From Setomelanomma holmii (Eukaryota > Ascomycota > Dothideomycetes > Pleosporales > Phaeosphaeriaceae): 64,000 nt of DNA. A program made the position numbers and the translations under genes. The stretch covers positions 110,352-174,351 of the forward strand of contig ML978230.1 in assembly GCA_010015745.1 (NCBI GenBank). Reading direction: 5' to 3'. The notes under the pieces are model-generated. The model was not told the DNA's origin. It saw only the letters and a list, made by a program, of their open reading frames with translations, and did not search any database. Shown in pieces: positions 23,120 through 33,445 of the stretch (the stretch's first letter is position 1; each line of letters starts with the position of its first letter).

Positions 23120-26100
23120 TTAATCGTGGAGTCCAAAGGCCCGCCTTAGTCCTTGGAATTTCTTCTTCTTTCCGGTGCGGCCGTATGAGACAGTTCGGCC
23201 GGATACATCGACGACCGGTGCGGTCGCAGCAGTCGCGGTAGACATCTGGCTTGATTGCCGCTTACCGAAGCGTGGGCGCCGTGGTGCGATACCGTCAGAG
23301 CTCATGGGTCGCTCGTCTGGGATGGGCGGGACGGGGATGTTGTTGCGAGGCAGCGGCCACTCTGGTGTTGATCGACGCTGCAGCTTTGGCGATTTCTTGG
23401 TCTGTGGGGATGCGTTCACAGAAGAACCAATGTCCTTGTCTTCATCGATGGGCGTGAGTGGTAGACCTAGCTCGCGATTGCGCTGCTGTGGCGGCAGTGG
23501 AATCTCAGATGGAGGAGCACTAGCTGTTTCGGACGAATCCAGCGGCGCAGTATTGGATCGATTGAGAGGTGGCGCAGGAGCAGTCTTCTTCTTGCCTAGA
23601 CCAAAGAAACCACGCTTAGTCTTAGTCTCGCCGCCGCCTTGGAATGACGGTAATGGTGCGTGCTTGCTGTCACGTAGAGAGCCGGTAGCAAGAACTGCAC
23701 CTTGCCCATTTGTATTGCCGTTGGTTTGAGCTGTTGTGGCGGTATTCGTCGTCTTGCCAACATTCGCATCCTTGGTGGCGACAGCGGTAGGTGTTCGCTC
23801 ATCTTCGATTTCCTCTTCGAGATCAGTGGAGTCGCCATCCTCTTCGCCTGCTTTCTTCGGGATGCCACGGACTGGTGCCAGACCGGGTGGTAATGTATAG
23901 TCATCTGCATCGTCCGAGTCTGAGTCTGCGAATCGACTTTGAAACCTAGATGGCCTGGCGTCGTCATCCTCGTCAGAGGAATCGCCAAACCTGCTCCTGA
24001 AAGCAGGCTTGGCAGGCTTCACGCGCTCAGCCACTGGTGCTTTCTGCTTGGATTGCTTGGCGAATCCAGACGTCTTGCGCGGTTGCGTTGGCGAGGGTGG
24101 TGCAGCTTCGATCGGTTTGCTTGATCGGAATCTGCCCATAGGCGAGAGCGAGCGGATGCTGAACTTGGAAGATTTTGGTACATCTGGAGTTGGGGAAGAT
24201 GGTCGCATAGACTTGCGAAGAGCAGGAGTCGGCGATCCAGGTGGCGATATTGAGCGCACTTGCTTGGGCGCCGGGGCTGCAGCCCTCATCGTGGGTGCAG
24301 CATCCTGCCTCATGGAAGCACGCATCGTGTAACGTCCGCCCTGGTTTCCTGAGCGCCGGCCGCGGGCTCTCTGAAAGCTGCTGGCTGAGGCATCGGAGTC
24401 GCTGTCATAAGTTGGAACGGGAGCAGCGGGCCTGGCGGCAGCAGCAGGCATGCTTTGCGGCCTAGACTTGGCTGCCATTGCACCTGGAGGGATATGCTTC
24501 TTCTGGAGTGCGCCCCGCGGCGGTTTCTGTTCAACTGGTGACATGCTGTGGCGCGAAGCAGCAAGCCCTACGCTCGCGGCTGGAGCAGGTTGTGGTCCAC
24601 GCATACTTGATCGCAATTGAGTCGACTCTCTAGGGGCAGGGTTCATAGGCTGATTCGCCCCTGCCCGCATTGTCTTTTTCATGTGCGTTTCTGCCGGGCG
24701 TGTATCTCGACTAGGTGGTCCTCTCATAGTGGTCCTAATCTGGGGATCTGCTGCACGATCGTCCCTTGGAGGAGGTCCTCGTATTGTCTTTCTAATCTGA
24801 GGGGGAGCTTGTGCCGCTGGCGCGGGTTGTGGCCCGGCGTTCTTCTTCAGTGCAGACTTCAAAGGCTGTGAGGCCGGCTGCGAGGCTTGCGATTGCGGTG
24901 TCGATGGCACGCGTGACTCGGGTGCTATTGATCGTGGCTCAACCCTACGCTCTTTCGCGGGCTCCTTCTTCACTGCAGTTGCATTCTCCCGCACGTTGGT
25001 GGCTTGCTTCGTTGGTGTGACAGGAGGCGATTCTGACAAGGTCTGCTTTCGGGCCTCATTGACGTCGCTCCAATGTTGTCTTGCAGCATCCCAGTCCTGT
25101 GAGGGTGTCGTGACAGGTTCCGGAGCAGCATCTACAGTGGTTTCATGCCGTAGACCTGAGGCGGCAGGCTCAGCTATGCTCTTGTCTGCGTACTTGGAAA
25201 ACATGAGACCAGACTTCGAGGGGCCAATTGGGCTCTCGACGACGGCATCGATGCTAGCGAAGCCGCCTTCTGCATCAGACATGTCCTCGTAAGCGTCACT
25301 GTAGATGCTGCTATTGTCGTCGCTCGATTCGCCGTCTCGCTCTATCAGCTCTTGCAAGGTCGTTGGCGGCTGAACCGGTACTATAGCCGGAGCAGGTCGC
25401 GATTGCTCTGCGGTGGTCTTGGACGGGCCGGCATCCTTTGTGTCCGTGTCAGGTATATCTTCATCCCAGCCTCCTGGGATAATCATGCTCTGGAACTTGG
25501 GTTCTGGCCTTTCATTGGGACTAGGTGTAGCAGGCAGTAAGGCGATCTCCGGCACTTCAACGACTTGCTCCTTGACGGATGCGGAGGTAGAAAGCTTCTC
25601 CTCATGTGGCGTGGTCAGTGACTTTGGCTCTGGCACGGGAAGGATCTGCGAGGACTCATCCACGGCACCGTGCTTCTGCAGTCCCGCGCCTGCATCTGCC
25701 TCATTACTTGAGTCTGAAACGTAGCCGCTCCCTTCGACAGAGGTGACCTCGGGTGGAAGTGGATCGTTCGCAGTGGACTTCTTCTGCGCAAAGTCGTGCG
25801 CCAAGATACCTGCGACCGCATGGTCATTCGAATGTTGAAGTGGCTCACCGATGGAGGCGACCGATGCTGACATGGGCGTGGACGATACCGTCTCGGTGAC
25901 CTTTTCTGCCACGTCATCTTCTGACGCGCGCCTTTCTCGTCCTCGAACGCTGCCAAACGTGGGCAGAGCGGGCCGCGGCTTCATGAAGTCTTCAAACTCG
26001 TTGTCCTTCTCGGTCTTTGGACTCCATTTCGATGCGCCAAGTCCGGACGGCGAGGTGGGCGTCTCCGCCTCCGCAAATACGGATGTTCCTGCAACAATAG

Positions 26101-27817
26101 GCGCTTCCTCAAAACTGACGCGAACAGTCTTCTTGTTCTTCTTGGACCCGCCGTCTGATGTGGTGTCAGATGTTTCGCTCGGCGTTCCCCGACTCAGCAA
26201 GCGCCCGTTCTGCGAGACGGGAGAGTGGCTTCTCCTCGAGACCGATGGAGAGGACTTCAAGGCAGACTTTGCAGGAGAGATTGATCGAGGTGGTGGTTGA
26301 TGCTTCACTCCAGCAAGCTCCACGGCGACCGGAGCGAAATGGGCGCTGCGTGGCGGACTCAGGCTCTGACCTCTATCAGTGGGGACGCGCACGCTTTCTC
26401 GGCCCTGTTCAGTGAGGATGTTGGTCGTAGTTGGGACGGCATTTGTTTGCAATCGAGGGTATGCGCTGTCCTGGTTCAAGGCGAATCTGGGCGACACCAT
26501 CACATCAATCTGCGTTGGCTGCACAGTACCCTCCAGCCTGCGGCTGGTGTTGGCCTGTTCCGGTGTGTCGTCAACCGGTTTCGCAGGTACAATGTGCGCG
26601 TCCCGAGATGGATGACCCGTAGGAGGGTCCTCAGGTTTCCTGATTCTCGCACTGGTGTCCAATCGAGGCAATGCACTTTCTTCCCGCTTTTGTGTTGGCG
26701 GTGATGTGTCTCGCACAAGCTGACGAACTGGACTTGGAGTTCGTGGACGGTGCTGTTGGGACGGAACGTTTGGTCGCGGTTGACTTTGCTCGGCGTGTTG
26801 AGCCACATAGTGGTGAACTGGATCCTCGGGTTCCTCGTGCAACTCACGGTGGAGAGCCATAGCTTGTTGCTTGTGTACGAAGGTGCGCGTAGAGGGGTCG
26901 AAAACGGCATCTGGCGATTTAGGGTCGACCGGGCCTGACGGCTGCCTTGGAGTGGACTGTAGGAACGACTTGGACTCGACGGCGGTGCCAGACGGCTTCG
27001 CTCGCATGCTGCCACCTGATAGACGTGAACCCTCAACACCTCGCGCAACCTGGTGTGTGCTGACTGGTCGCTCTGCCGCCTGTTGGACCGCATGCTGCGC
27101 GTTGCGAAGATGCGCGCCAGTTACACCAGAGGAAGTCGTGGGTTGCGAGGTCGAGGCCATCCGCTGCACTGCTTCCGTGTTGACCACTGGCCCACCAAAC
27201 CAGCCCGACTGTGGTGATGCATTCTGCCTTGCGGCTGAGGCAGGAGACATGGGCCGCGAAAAGTTGACAGACGAGCGCTGACCCGCGTCTTGGTCGTCCT
27301 CGAGCACCTGTGCGAGATTGCTCGTTGCGCGCTGCCCACGTCCGGCAGTACTAGGTCCTGTGCCTCTGTCCAGGCTCACACCTCGACCGCCGCCTCGAGG
27401 CGAAGGCGAGCCGCCGCGAAATGGTGGCTCAAGACTCGAGGCGCGTCGATGAACAGCGCCTGTCTTGGGATTGATGGGCGGCACGGATGGGACCGGCGGC
27501 GCATTGGCGTCTGCTGGGCTCCCTCGTCCAGGCGATGGACTGCGGAAGGTGCGCTCTGTCATAGAGCCCGAGCTCGACTGTCTCTGCAGGCCTGGGCGCT
27601 GCTGCACCATGCCGCTGCCATTCGAAGACTGCGAACCGCGCCGTATCATGCGCTTCGTGACCGTCTCGCCCACGGGAGTCGGCGTCGTAACATGTGTGCG
27701 CAGGGCCGCCGCGGCAGCAGCATTGGAGAGGCTTGGGTTAGACTCGCGGCCTTTGAGGAAAGCCTGTGATGCTGCGAGCGAAGCTGACGCGCTGGGCGGC
27801 GCTCGCTGGGGCTGCAT
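23120..27817 (-). CDS. large disordered conserved fungal protein, 1565 aa
   Basis: A single uninterrupted frame from ATG 27817. It is almost wholly low-complexity: Ser, Pro, Ala, Gln and Arg dominate. The N-terminus (SNAAAAAALRTHVTTPTPV, then TKRMIRRGSQSS) and the basic C-terminus (KKKKFQGLRRAFGLHD) are the parts that look conserved. Repeated short motifs of the type IRKTIRGPPPRDD, IRTTMRGPPSRD and MKKTMRA occur around residues 1010-1070 and again near 1160-1180. Acidic patches such as DSSDEDDDARPS and ESSDDNSSIYSDAYED suggest phosphorylation sites. No enzymatic domain or membrane segment was seen. It is probably a cytoplasmic scaffold, perhaps cortical or actin-associated; that role is a guess. 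Confidence 0.85.
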   Translation of the reverse strand: MQPQRAPPSASASLAASQAFLKGRESNPSLSNAAAAAALRTHVTTPTPVGETVTKRMIRRGSQSSNGSGMVQQRPGLQRQSSSGSMTERTFRSPSPGRGSPADANAPPVPSVPPINPKTGAVHRRASSLEPPFRGGSPSPRGGGRGVSLDRGTGPSTAGRGQRATSNLAQVLEDDQDAGQRSSVNFSRPMSPASAARQNASPQSGWFGGPVVNTEAVQRMASTSQPTTSSGVTGAHLRNAQHAVQQAAERPVSTHQVARGVEGSRLSGGSMRAKPSGTAVESKSFLQSTPRQPSGPVDPKSPDAVFDPSTRTFVHKQQAMALHRELHEEPEDPVHHYVAQHAEQSQPRPNVPSQQHRPRTPSPVRQLVRDTSPPTQKREESALPRLDTSARIRKPEDPPTGHPSRDAHIVPAKPVDDTPEQANTSRRLEGTVQPTQIDVMVSPRFALNQDSAYPRLQTNAVPTTTNILTEQGRESVRVPTDRGQSLSPPRSAHFAPVAVELAGVKHQPPPRSISPAKSALKSSPSVSRRSHSPVSQNGRLLSRGTPSETSDTTSDGGSKKNKKTVRVSFEEAPIVAGTSVFAEAETPTSPSGLGASKWSPKTEKDNEFEDFMKPRPALPTFGSVRGRERRASEDDVAEKVTETVSSTPMSASVASIGEPLQHSNDHAVAGILAHDFAQKKSTANDPLPPEVTSVEGSGYVSDSSNEADAGAGLQKHGAVDESSQILPVPEPKSLTTPHEEKLSTSASVKEQVVEVPEIALLPATPSPNERPEPKFQSMIIPGGWDEDIPDTDTKDAGPSKTTAEQSRPAPAIVPVQPPTTLQELIERDGESSDDNSSIYSDAYEDMSDAEGGFASIDAVVESPIGPSKSGLMFSKYADKSIAEPAASGLRHETTVDAAPEPVTTPSQDWDAARQHWSDVNEARKQTLSESPPVTPTKQATNVRENATAVKKEPAKERRVEPRSIAPESRVPSTPQSQASQPASQPLKSALKKNAGPQPAPAAQAPPQIRKTIRGPPPRDDRAADPQIRTTMRGPPSRDTRPAETHMKKTMRAGANQPMNPAPRESTQLRSSMRGPQPAPAASVGLAASRHSMSPVEQKPPRGALQKKHIPPGAMAAKSRPQSMPAAAARPAAPVPTYDSDSDASASSFQRARGRRSGNQGGRYTMRASMRQDAAPTMRAAAPAPKQVRSISPPGSPTPALRKSMRPSSPTPDVPKSSKFSIRSLSPMGRFRSSKPIEAAPPSPTQPRKTSGFAKQSKQKAPVAERVKPAKPAFRSRFGDSSDEDDDARPSRFQSRFADSDSDDADDYTLPPGLAPVRGIPKKAGEEDGDSTDLEEEIEDERTPTAVATKDANVGKTTNTATTAQTNGNTNGQGAVLATGSLRDSKHAPLPSFQGGGETKTKRGFFGLGKKKTAPAPPLNRSNTAPLDSSETASAPPSEIPLPPQQRNRELGLPLTPIDEDKDIGSSVNASPQTKKSPKLQRRSTPEWPLPRNNIPVPPIPDERPMSSDGIAPRRPRFGKRQSSQMSTATAATAPVVDVSGRTVSYGRTGKKKKFQGLRRAFGLHD

Positions 27818-27934
27818 GGTGATGATATATTAGCATTGCGACATATGGAGCCCAAAGCAGGTAATGGAGCATGCTGGGCGCGGCAGGTGCACCTACCGGA
27901 TTGGACGCTGCCCGTCTCCGTTTGCTGAACATGG

Positions 27935-27985
27935 TGAATTAGGTATTAAGGAAGGCGCGATGAATTAGGTATCAAGGAAGGCGCG
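27935..27985. repeat. 26-bp tandem duplication, two copies
   Basis: Two adjacent near-identical units: TGAATTAGGTATTAAGGAAG followed by GCGCG, and TGAATTAGGTATCAAGGAAG followed by GCGCG. They differ at one T/C position. The duplication covers the 3' end and stop codon of the minus-strand secreted-protein frame. Because 26 is not a multiple of 3, the second copy is read in another frame and supplies the TAA stop. Confidence 0.85.
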
Positions 27986-28410
27986 GCGAAGTCTGCATGT
28001 CGCGAAGTTTTGCGACGTGTGTTGGCGTTGGCGTTGGCGTAGGCGCGCAGGGGCAGTATTGATGATGTCAGAGCCCCGGAAGCAATGGAAAGCGTGGTAG
28101 TGGACGACGACAACGAAGGAGAGACAGTGGTGGGAGACTCAATCGGGCGGTGACAACGCAGAGCAGCTTCGCAGGGAAGAAAATGAGGATGCGCTCGCAG
28201 GGAACAGATGTTTGTTGGCTTAGCACAACAAGTTGTGAGCAGATCGTCATCCTTCGCTCCGTCGCAATCGCCGCACAGCCTGGCCGGAGAAGCGTCGCAG
28301 AGCCAGGAGTGGGTCAAGCCACTCAACTCGATCCATCCGGCGTGCACATGCGACACTTGCAGAGCCAAGGTCAAACACAGCGTTGCAAGCAAGTGTAGCT
28401 TCAACTGCAT
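27946..28410 (-). CDS. small secreted 8-cysteine protein (candidate effector)
   Basis: 154 residues from ATG 28410. The start opens into a clear signal peptide (MQLKLHLLATLCLTLALQVS, then HVHAG). The mature N-terminal half carries eight cysteines within about 55 residues: WLCDASPARLCGDCDGAKDD, LLTTCCAKPTNICSL, LPCEAALRC. The C-terminal half is Ser/Thr/Pro/Ala-rich, with a short ANANAN repeat coded by a GGCGTT hexamer array at about 28019-28043. I know no family for it. It starts 593 nt upstream of the 1565-residue gene on the same strand. Signal peptide plus dense cysteines is typical of fungal effectors or apoplastic proteins. A missed intron in the low-complexity tail is possible. Confidence 0.55.
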   Translation of the reverse strand: MQLKLHLLATLCLTLALQVSHVHAGWIELSGLTHSWLCDASPARLCGDCDGAKDDDLLTTCCAKPTNICSLRAHPHFLPCEAALRCHRPIESPTTVSPSLSSSTTTLSIASGALTSSILPLRAYANANANTRRKTSRHADFAAPSLIPNSSRLP

Positions 28411-29278
28411 CGTGCTTGCCCAATGCAATGCCGAGGAGCTGCCTGCCGCACCAACAGGAAAGTCGCGGCTCGAGTCTGCCTGGAAACAGCCTCGAAACAC
28501 GGTGCAGCTTCGTTTTGGCGTCGATTCACCTCATGTTTCTTCTCGAGTCAAAGCTCTCAAACACTTCACCCGCCTGCATGAGCTACAGCAGCCTGCAAGC
28601 TGTGTTCTACGGCAGCATTCACAACTCAAGCCTCGTATACACAAAGGATGGACCCTGATTTGCATTCGGCGACGCGATGGCCTTAACCTCTGGTCCCCCG
28701 ACCTAAAAGTGCACTAAAGACACCATCCTACGCCATGACGTAGCCGTAATTTGAAACTTGCTCCGACCTCTCGACCTTCCCATTTGTAAAGGTCACAGCA
28801 GAACTTGGTTCCTGTGGATACTGCGACAAAACTCCAAGCACCGATCTGGGACGAGAGGAGCAATGCCAAGATGTGATCCATACAGCTCTACCTATCATGC
28901 ACCTGTACACGTGCTTTGAAGTTGAATTCGCGACAAAAAGATCGCAATTTCATCTCTGTCGTCAAATTTTGTGCTGTCACATTCACCAGATTGCACGTCA
29001 GATATCACCATAGATGGTTTTAGTGTTGCCGAATTGGCAGCGCCTTCTGAGATGATGGTTGTATGTCATCACAACCCAAGCTATCGGAAACATATCCGAC
29101 TTACTAGCATCCCCACATTCACCAACTCGAAGCTCACGATATACACTGGTGTTTATCCACATTGACTACTAGGAGTTTTCCTCGAAGTGAACTGGAACGC
29201 CTCTCATCAGTTGGGAGTATCGCACCAGGCGCAAGGCCACCAAATTCCCAACATCCTCACAACGCTAATAGCTCGACA
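28411..29278. other. intergenic between divergent genes
   Basis: About 870 bp separating the minus-strand secreted protein and the plus-strand hydrolase. It should hold both promoters. The hydrolase frame is open upstream to a TTG at 29162, but no ATG occurs before 29279. Confidence 0.4.
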
Positions 29279-30448
29279 ATGGCTACATCAAAAACTGATG
29301 CTGGGCTGCCACCATTACCTCTGCCTGAAGGTGTTTCGGAAAACTACGTACACTGTCCCTCGAATGGCCTCACGTTCCACATACTCGAAGCTGGATACAC
29401 ATCACAACGCGATAGGCCTCTCATCATCCTCTGCCATGGATTCCCAGAGCTGGCATTCTCCTGGCGAAAGATTATGCCTGCAATTGCAAAGGCGGGATTT
29501 TACGTTGTAGCCTTTGACCAACGAGGCTATGGTCGCACTACGGGATGGGACGCTTCACCGTTTGGGAAGACCGATATGTCGCAATTCAGCCTGACGAACG
29601 TTGGGCGCGATGTTGTTACCTTGGTCCACGCACTGGGTTACCGTGAGGTCAAGTGCATTGTGGGGCACGATTTTGGAGCAGTGACGTCTAGCATGAGCGC
29701 ACTCATGCGTCCAGATCTTTTTCGGAGTGTTGTCATGATGAGCCATCCCTTCAAGGCACCTGGGGCTCTTCCGTTCAATATAGCTCATGGCGACGGCGAA
29801 ATTCCCTCCCCACCGGTCGATATACAGGCAGCGCTCGCCAAGTTACCCAATCCCAGGAAGCATTATAAGTGGTACAACAGCACCACAACAGCAGGGCGCG
29901 ATTGGTCGTCGCCTGCGCAAGGTCTTCGGGACTTCCTGCGAGGTTATCTACACGTCAAATCGGCAGATTGGAAGCAGAACCAGCCCTACGCGCTGAAAGA
30001 ATGGAACGCAGAGGAGCTCGCTAAGATGCCATACTACTACATCATGCCACTCAACCGAACAATGCCAGAAACCATCGCCGACATGATGGCTACCGAGGAT
30101 GCCTCCATCACCAAGCGCTGGATGTCAGATGCAGACTTGGATGTCTACGTGCAAGAATGGTCGAGAACGGGCTTCCAGGGCGGGCTGAATTTCTACAGGA
30201 CGACCACGAACCACGCCAATCGGGACCTGGACTTGTTCGCGGGCAAGAAGATTGAATGCCCCAGTACGTTCATCTCTGGGGCGCAAGACTGGGGCAATTA
30301 TCAGCAACCTGGAGCCATCGAAGCATATCCAAAGTCATGTTCTGAATTTGGAGGCATCAAGTTCATTGAGGGTGCGGGTCACTGGCCACAGCAAGAGCAG
30401 CCCGAGAAGGTCGTCGAGGAGATTCTACAGTTCCTGCGAGGGCTCTGA
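29279..30448 (+). CDS. alpha/beta hydrolase, soluble epoxide hydrolase type
   Basis: 389 residues, single exon. The alpha/beta-hydrolase core is clear: oxyanion motif HGFPE in LIILCHGFPELAFSW; FDQRGYGRT; the nucleophile elbow GHDFGA, with Asp as nucleophile; and a C-terminal catalytic His in EGAGHWPQQEQPEKV. The Asp nucleophile with HGFPE is typical of epoxide hydrolases and haloalkane dehalogenases. Cap-domain tyrosines, as in PYYYIMPLN and NFYRTTTN, are consistent with epoxide ring opening. It would convert epoxides to diols in the cytosol; the substrate is unknown. It lacks a signal peptide. The ATG at 29279 is used because the only upstream extension begins at TTG. Confidence 0.88.
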   Translation: MATSKTDAGLPPLPLPEGVSENYVHCPSNGLTFHILEAGYTSQRDRPLIILCHGFPELAFSWRKIMPAIAKAGFYVVAFDQRGYGRTTGWDASPFGKTDMSQFSLTNVGRDVVTLVHALGYREVKCIVGHDFGAVTSSMSALMRPDLFRSVVMMSHPFKAPGALPFNIAHGDGEIPSPPVDIQAALAKLPNPRKHYKWYNSTTTAGRDWSSPAQGLRDFLRGYLHVKSADWKQNQPYALKEWNAEELAKMPYYYIMPLNRTMPETIADMMATEDASITKRWMSDADLDVYVQEWSRTGFQGGLNFYRTTTNHANRDLDLFAGKKIECPSTFISGAQDWGNYQQPGAIEAYPKSCSEFGGIKFIEGAGHWPQQEQPEKVVEEILQFLRGL

Positions 30449-31603
30449 ACTCCATCGTTACACTTGAGGCATCCAGCAGGTGATTGTCTGACAAACGCTA
30501 CAGTTTCTTCGCCAGTGAAAGGTCTCTACGCAAACACCAACTGTAAGTTTACGCCCGCTACTCGAGCTTGGGTAGCCCGCGGACATACCCGCGCTCAGTG
30601 AAACGATGAAACAGCCATCGTCGCTACTTGATCGCCCCCGACTACTTGTTACCTGCGACATCGATGTTTAGCGATTCGTAACCTGCAACAAATAGTTGCA
30701 ACCATTGTTTATTCGCCACTCAATCACTACCGTCTGTCTTCCAGCTTTGTCGACTCATCACGAACGCCAGTACCTGATACATTAGTGGCACTGCTCAATG
30801 CGATACAGACAAATGAGCTATGCTAATTACATCATCTGTGTCGCAAGTGAATATGTACTTCAAAGCGTGCCGGAACTTTCTACAGCTCGCGTATGCAATA
30901 GCCGCCTCGCCCGCTCGAGTCCTGGTGTCTGGATCTGCCTAACAATTCACGACGGAGAGCGGCACATGTTTCGGCGAAGTATTCTCTCTGCCCAGCTGCA
31001 ACGGACTGCCATTTGTTACGCTGACTACATCTGCCAAAAATATGATCGCACAGTCGTTTCAGATCCGATCTTTTTCGAGCAGCATAGTGCTCAAGGTAAG
31101 ACCTTCGAGTAAGCACGATCTGCACAAATGCGGCGTGCGGCGTGAGCTTACGTCTCTATGTACCCCTGGCGACTACGCGGCTGGGTGAATTAAGCGAGAT
31201 GTTTGGCTGTGGTTCAGAATAACTCGCAGCAATAATACCCGACCCATCGTATGCGAGCCAACAATACTCCAACAGCATGCGCTGTCCAAGTATAACTGAC
31301 GCCTTGAATCAGGAGCCCGAATCAATCATGGCACGGAGGAAGAGTAAGGGTTTGCGGACGATAGGAACGAAAACTGCAAGGCACGCCTAAGTCCAGCAGC
31401 CAGTGATACACGATGTCGATGATTGCAACTGCTCAATGAGGTACCTTCCCCTGCATCCCGAATAGTGATAGAGACTATATTCGTCTCACTGTGTGGTAAC
31501 CCGGAATTGCTAACACAAGTTGCAATGCCGGACATTGTATAAATCACTGGCAATGGGAAAACATTTCGCTCTCACAATGCACAGTCTTTTCACTTCTTGA
31601 GCA
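30449..31603. other. intergenic between two plus-strand genes
   Basis: About 1.15 kb. Frames on both strands are short and unlike known proteins. The segment directly before 31604 is presumably the promoter and leader of the TmpA-like gene. Confidence 0.4.
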
Positions 31604-33445
31604 ATGGCGTCGAATCCTACCGAGGCTTCTACTCGGCCTCAAGTGTGGTCTTTCACAGCCTCCCTACGTCATTTATGGCAACATAGCTTAGCTCTTCCTT
31701 CTCGTCGCCATCACTCGATGTCTCCCCGCACACCCACTAGACTGTACAGCACGCGACGTTATTACTCACAACCCAACAACTCAATGCGACCATGTTCCGA
31801 ATCTAGCAAAACCCCGACCGTCTCGATCGGCTCGCTCGACAAGTCTGTAACTACCTACACCGAATCGAGCGGTCTTGGGACTTGCTCGCCTGTCAAACAT
31901 GAAGTCAAAGCCCAGTCCCCAAGACCTCGCACAGACTCACACCAGAGCGAGTCTTCGTACTTCCCACGCGCTTCTGATGGCGTCGCATACCACCAGAAGA
32001 CGAAGGAAACGGGTCTATCGCCAATTGCCGATAGCGACGTAGAGGTGTTGGCGAGTGATGCTACGGAGAAGGAAAAGACGGAGTCATCAGGGAAACCCAA
32101 CAAGAATATCACGCCATACACGCGCGGCCCGCAACGGCTGAAACATCAGACGGGCGTTCTATGTCAATTCTGTTTGCATTGGCTTACGGCATACCGAATT
32201 CTCATAACATTGACCATTTTGATCAATGCCGTCGTTCTGGTCCTTCTGATCACGCTTCAGCTATCGCTCAAGGACGTCCTTGTTGCCACCGCTGCCAACC
32301 TCCTGGCATCAGTCTTGGCCCGTCAAGAGGACCTTATCAACTTGAGCTTCGGCCTAGTCGCCAAGGTACCGTCGAGTCTGCCGCTAGGATTCAGAAAAGT
32401 CATCGCTGACTTCCACCACTATGGCGGTGTCCATATCGGTACGGCAATCTCGGCTATGATGTGGTACGTCCTATTCCTTGGGCTCAATACACATCGAAGC
32501 ATTACTCTTTCCAGAGAACGATTAATGACACGGTGGAATTGGGTGGACATCACCACATGCTACGCCTTCCTCGCCTTCATCCTGCTCATATGCATCACTT
32601 CGATCCCACGGCTCCGTGAACGATTTCACAATCATTTCGAACGGACACACCGCTTCGCTGGCTGGGCCTCGCTCATTGTGCTTTGGATTAATTCCGGCAT
32701 CAGCACCATTGTCGACCCAAACCATACGCCACTCTACAAGAGCCGATCTACATGGCTTCTCGCAACAGCTACGTTCTTCATCATACTCCCATGGCTGCGT
32801 ATCCGCCGCGTTCCCATCCGCGCCCAAGCCATCTCAAGCCGCGAAGTCAAACTGACCTTCCCATACACCAACATGCCATACACCTCCACCTCACGCTTCA
32901 GCCTGAGCCCACTCATAGAATGGCATGCCTTCGCCACCATCCCTTCCCACGACGGTTTCAGCGCAGACATCATCATATCCGCAGCAGGCGATTGGACGAA
33001 AAAGGTTATCGCCCATCCACCTTCACAACTATGGATGCGCCAGCCCGCCGCCGCTAACTTCCTGGCTTTCACACCACTATTCAATTCCGTCCTCCTCGTT
33101 GCAACAGGCGCAGGCATCGGGCCTATGCTCTCCCTGCTTGCCTCACCAGCTATCAAGGCCATGCTTGCAGAAGGCAAGAAAGTGCGCATCATGTGGTGCG
33201 TGTACGGTCCTCACGCAGCGCATTGGAAGTTTGTTCTAGATGCGATCAAGGCTGTAGATCTGTATCCGAAGATTTTCGATAGCAAGGTTGTGAGACCGGA
33301 TGTTGCGTTTGAAGCGCGGTATCTGGCGCATGTGAATGATGTCGAGGCTGTTATGGTGGTGAGCAATAAGAAGGTTACAAATGAGGTTGTGAGCGAGGTC
33401 AATGCGCATGGGCGTGCGGCGTATGGTGCTGTGTTTGATTCGTAG
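31604..33445 (+). CDS. TmpA-like integral membrane flavoprotein
   Basis: 613 residues, single exon. The first about 170 residues are Ser/Thr-rich and cytosolic. Several membrane helices follow (ILITLTILINAVVLVLLITL; AISAMMWYVLFLGL; CYAFLAFILLICITSI; FAGWASLIVLWINSGIS; WLLATATFFIILPWL). The C-terminal half has a ferredoxin-reductase-like fold signature: a nucleotide-binding loop LLVATGAGIGPMLSLLASP, then RIMWCVYGPHAAHW and a final beta/alpha unit. This arrangement matches fungal TmpA, a membrane flavoprotein that promotes conidiation in Aspergillus, and the related C-terminal region of some NRPS-like proteins. No adenylation or carrier domain is present, so this is the stand-alone form. Confidence 0.8.
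   Translation: MASNPTEASTRPQVWSFTASLRHLWQHSLALPSRRHHSMSPRTPTRLYSTRRYYSQPNNSMRPCSESSKTPTVSIGSLDKSVTTYTESSGLGTCSPVKHEVKAQSPRPRTDSHQSESSYFPRASDGVAYHQKTKETGLSPIADSDVEVLASDATEKEKTESSGKPNKNITPYTRGPQRLKHQTGVLCQFCLHWLTAYRILITLTILINAVVLVLLITLQLSLKDVLVATAANLLASVLARQEDLINLSFGLVAKVPSSLPLGFRKVIADFHHYGGVHIGTAISAMMWYVLFLGLNTHRSITLSRERLMTRWNWVDITTCYAFLAFILLICITSIPRLRERFHNHFERTHRFAGWASLIVLWINSGISTIVDPNHTPLYKSRSTWLLATATFFIILPWLRIRRVPIRAQAISSREVKLTFPYTNMPYTSTSRFSLSPLIEWHAFATIPSHDGFSADIIISAAGDWTKKVIAHPPSQLWMRQPAAANFLAFTPLFNSVLLVATGAGIGPMLSLLASPAIKAMLAEGKKVRIMWCVYGPHAAHWKFVLDAIKAVDLYPKIFDSKVVRPDVAFEARYLAHVNDVEAVMVVSNKKVTNEVVSEVNAHGRAAYGAVFDS

Noticed and set aside
29162..29278. Longer N-terminus for the epoxide hydrolase-type gene
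   Set aside because: The extension starts at TTG and contains no ATG; the ATG at 29279 gives a normal length for the family.
31604..33445. Classification as a nonribosomal peptide synthetase
   Set aside because: TmpA-like proteins resemble the C-terminal region of some NRPS-like enzymes, but there is no adenylation, carrier or condensation domain here.
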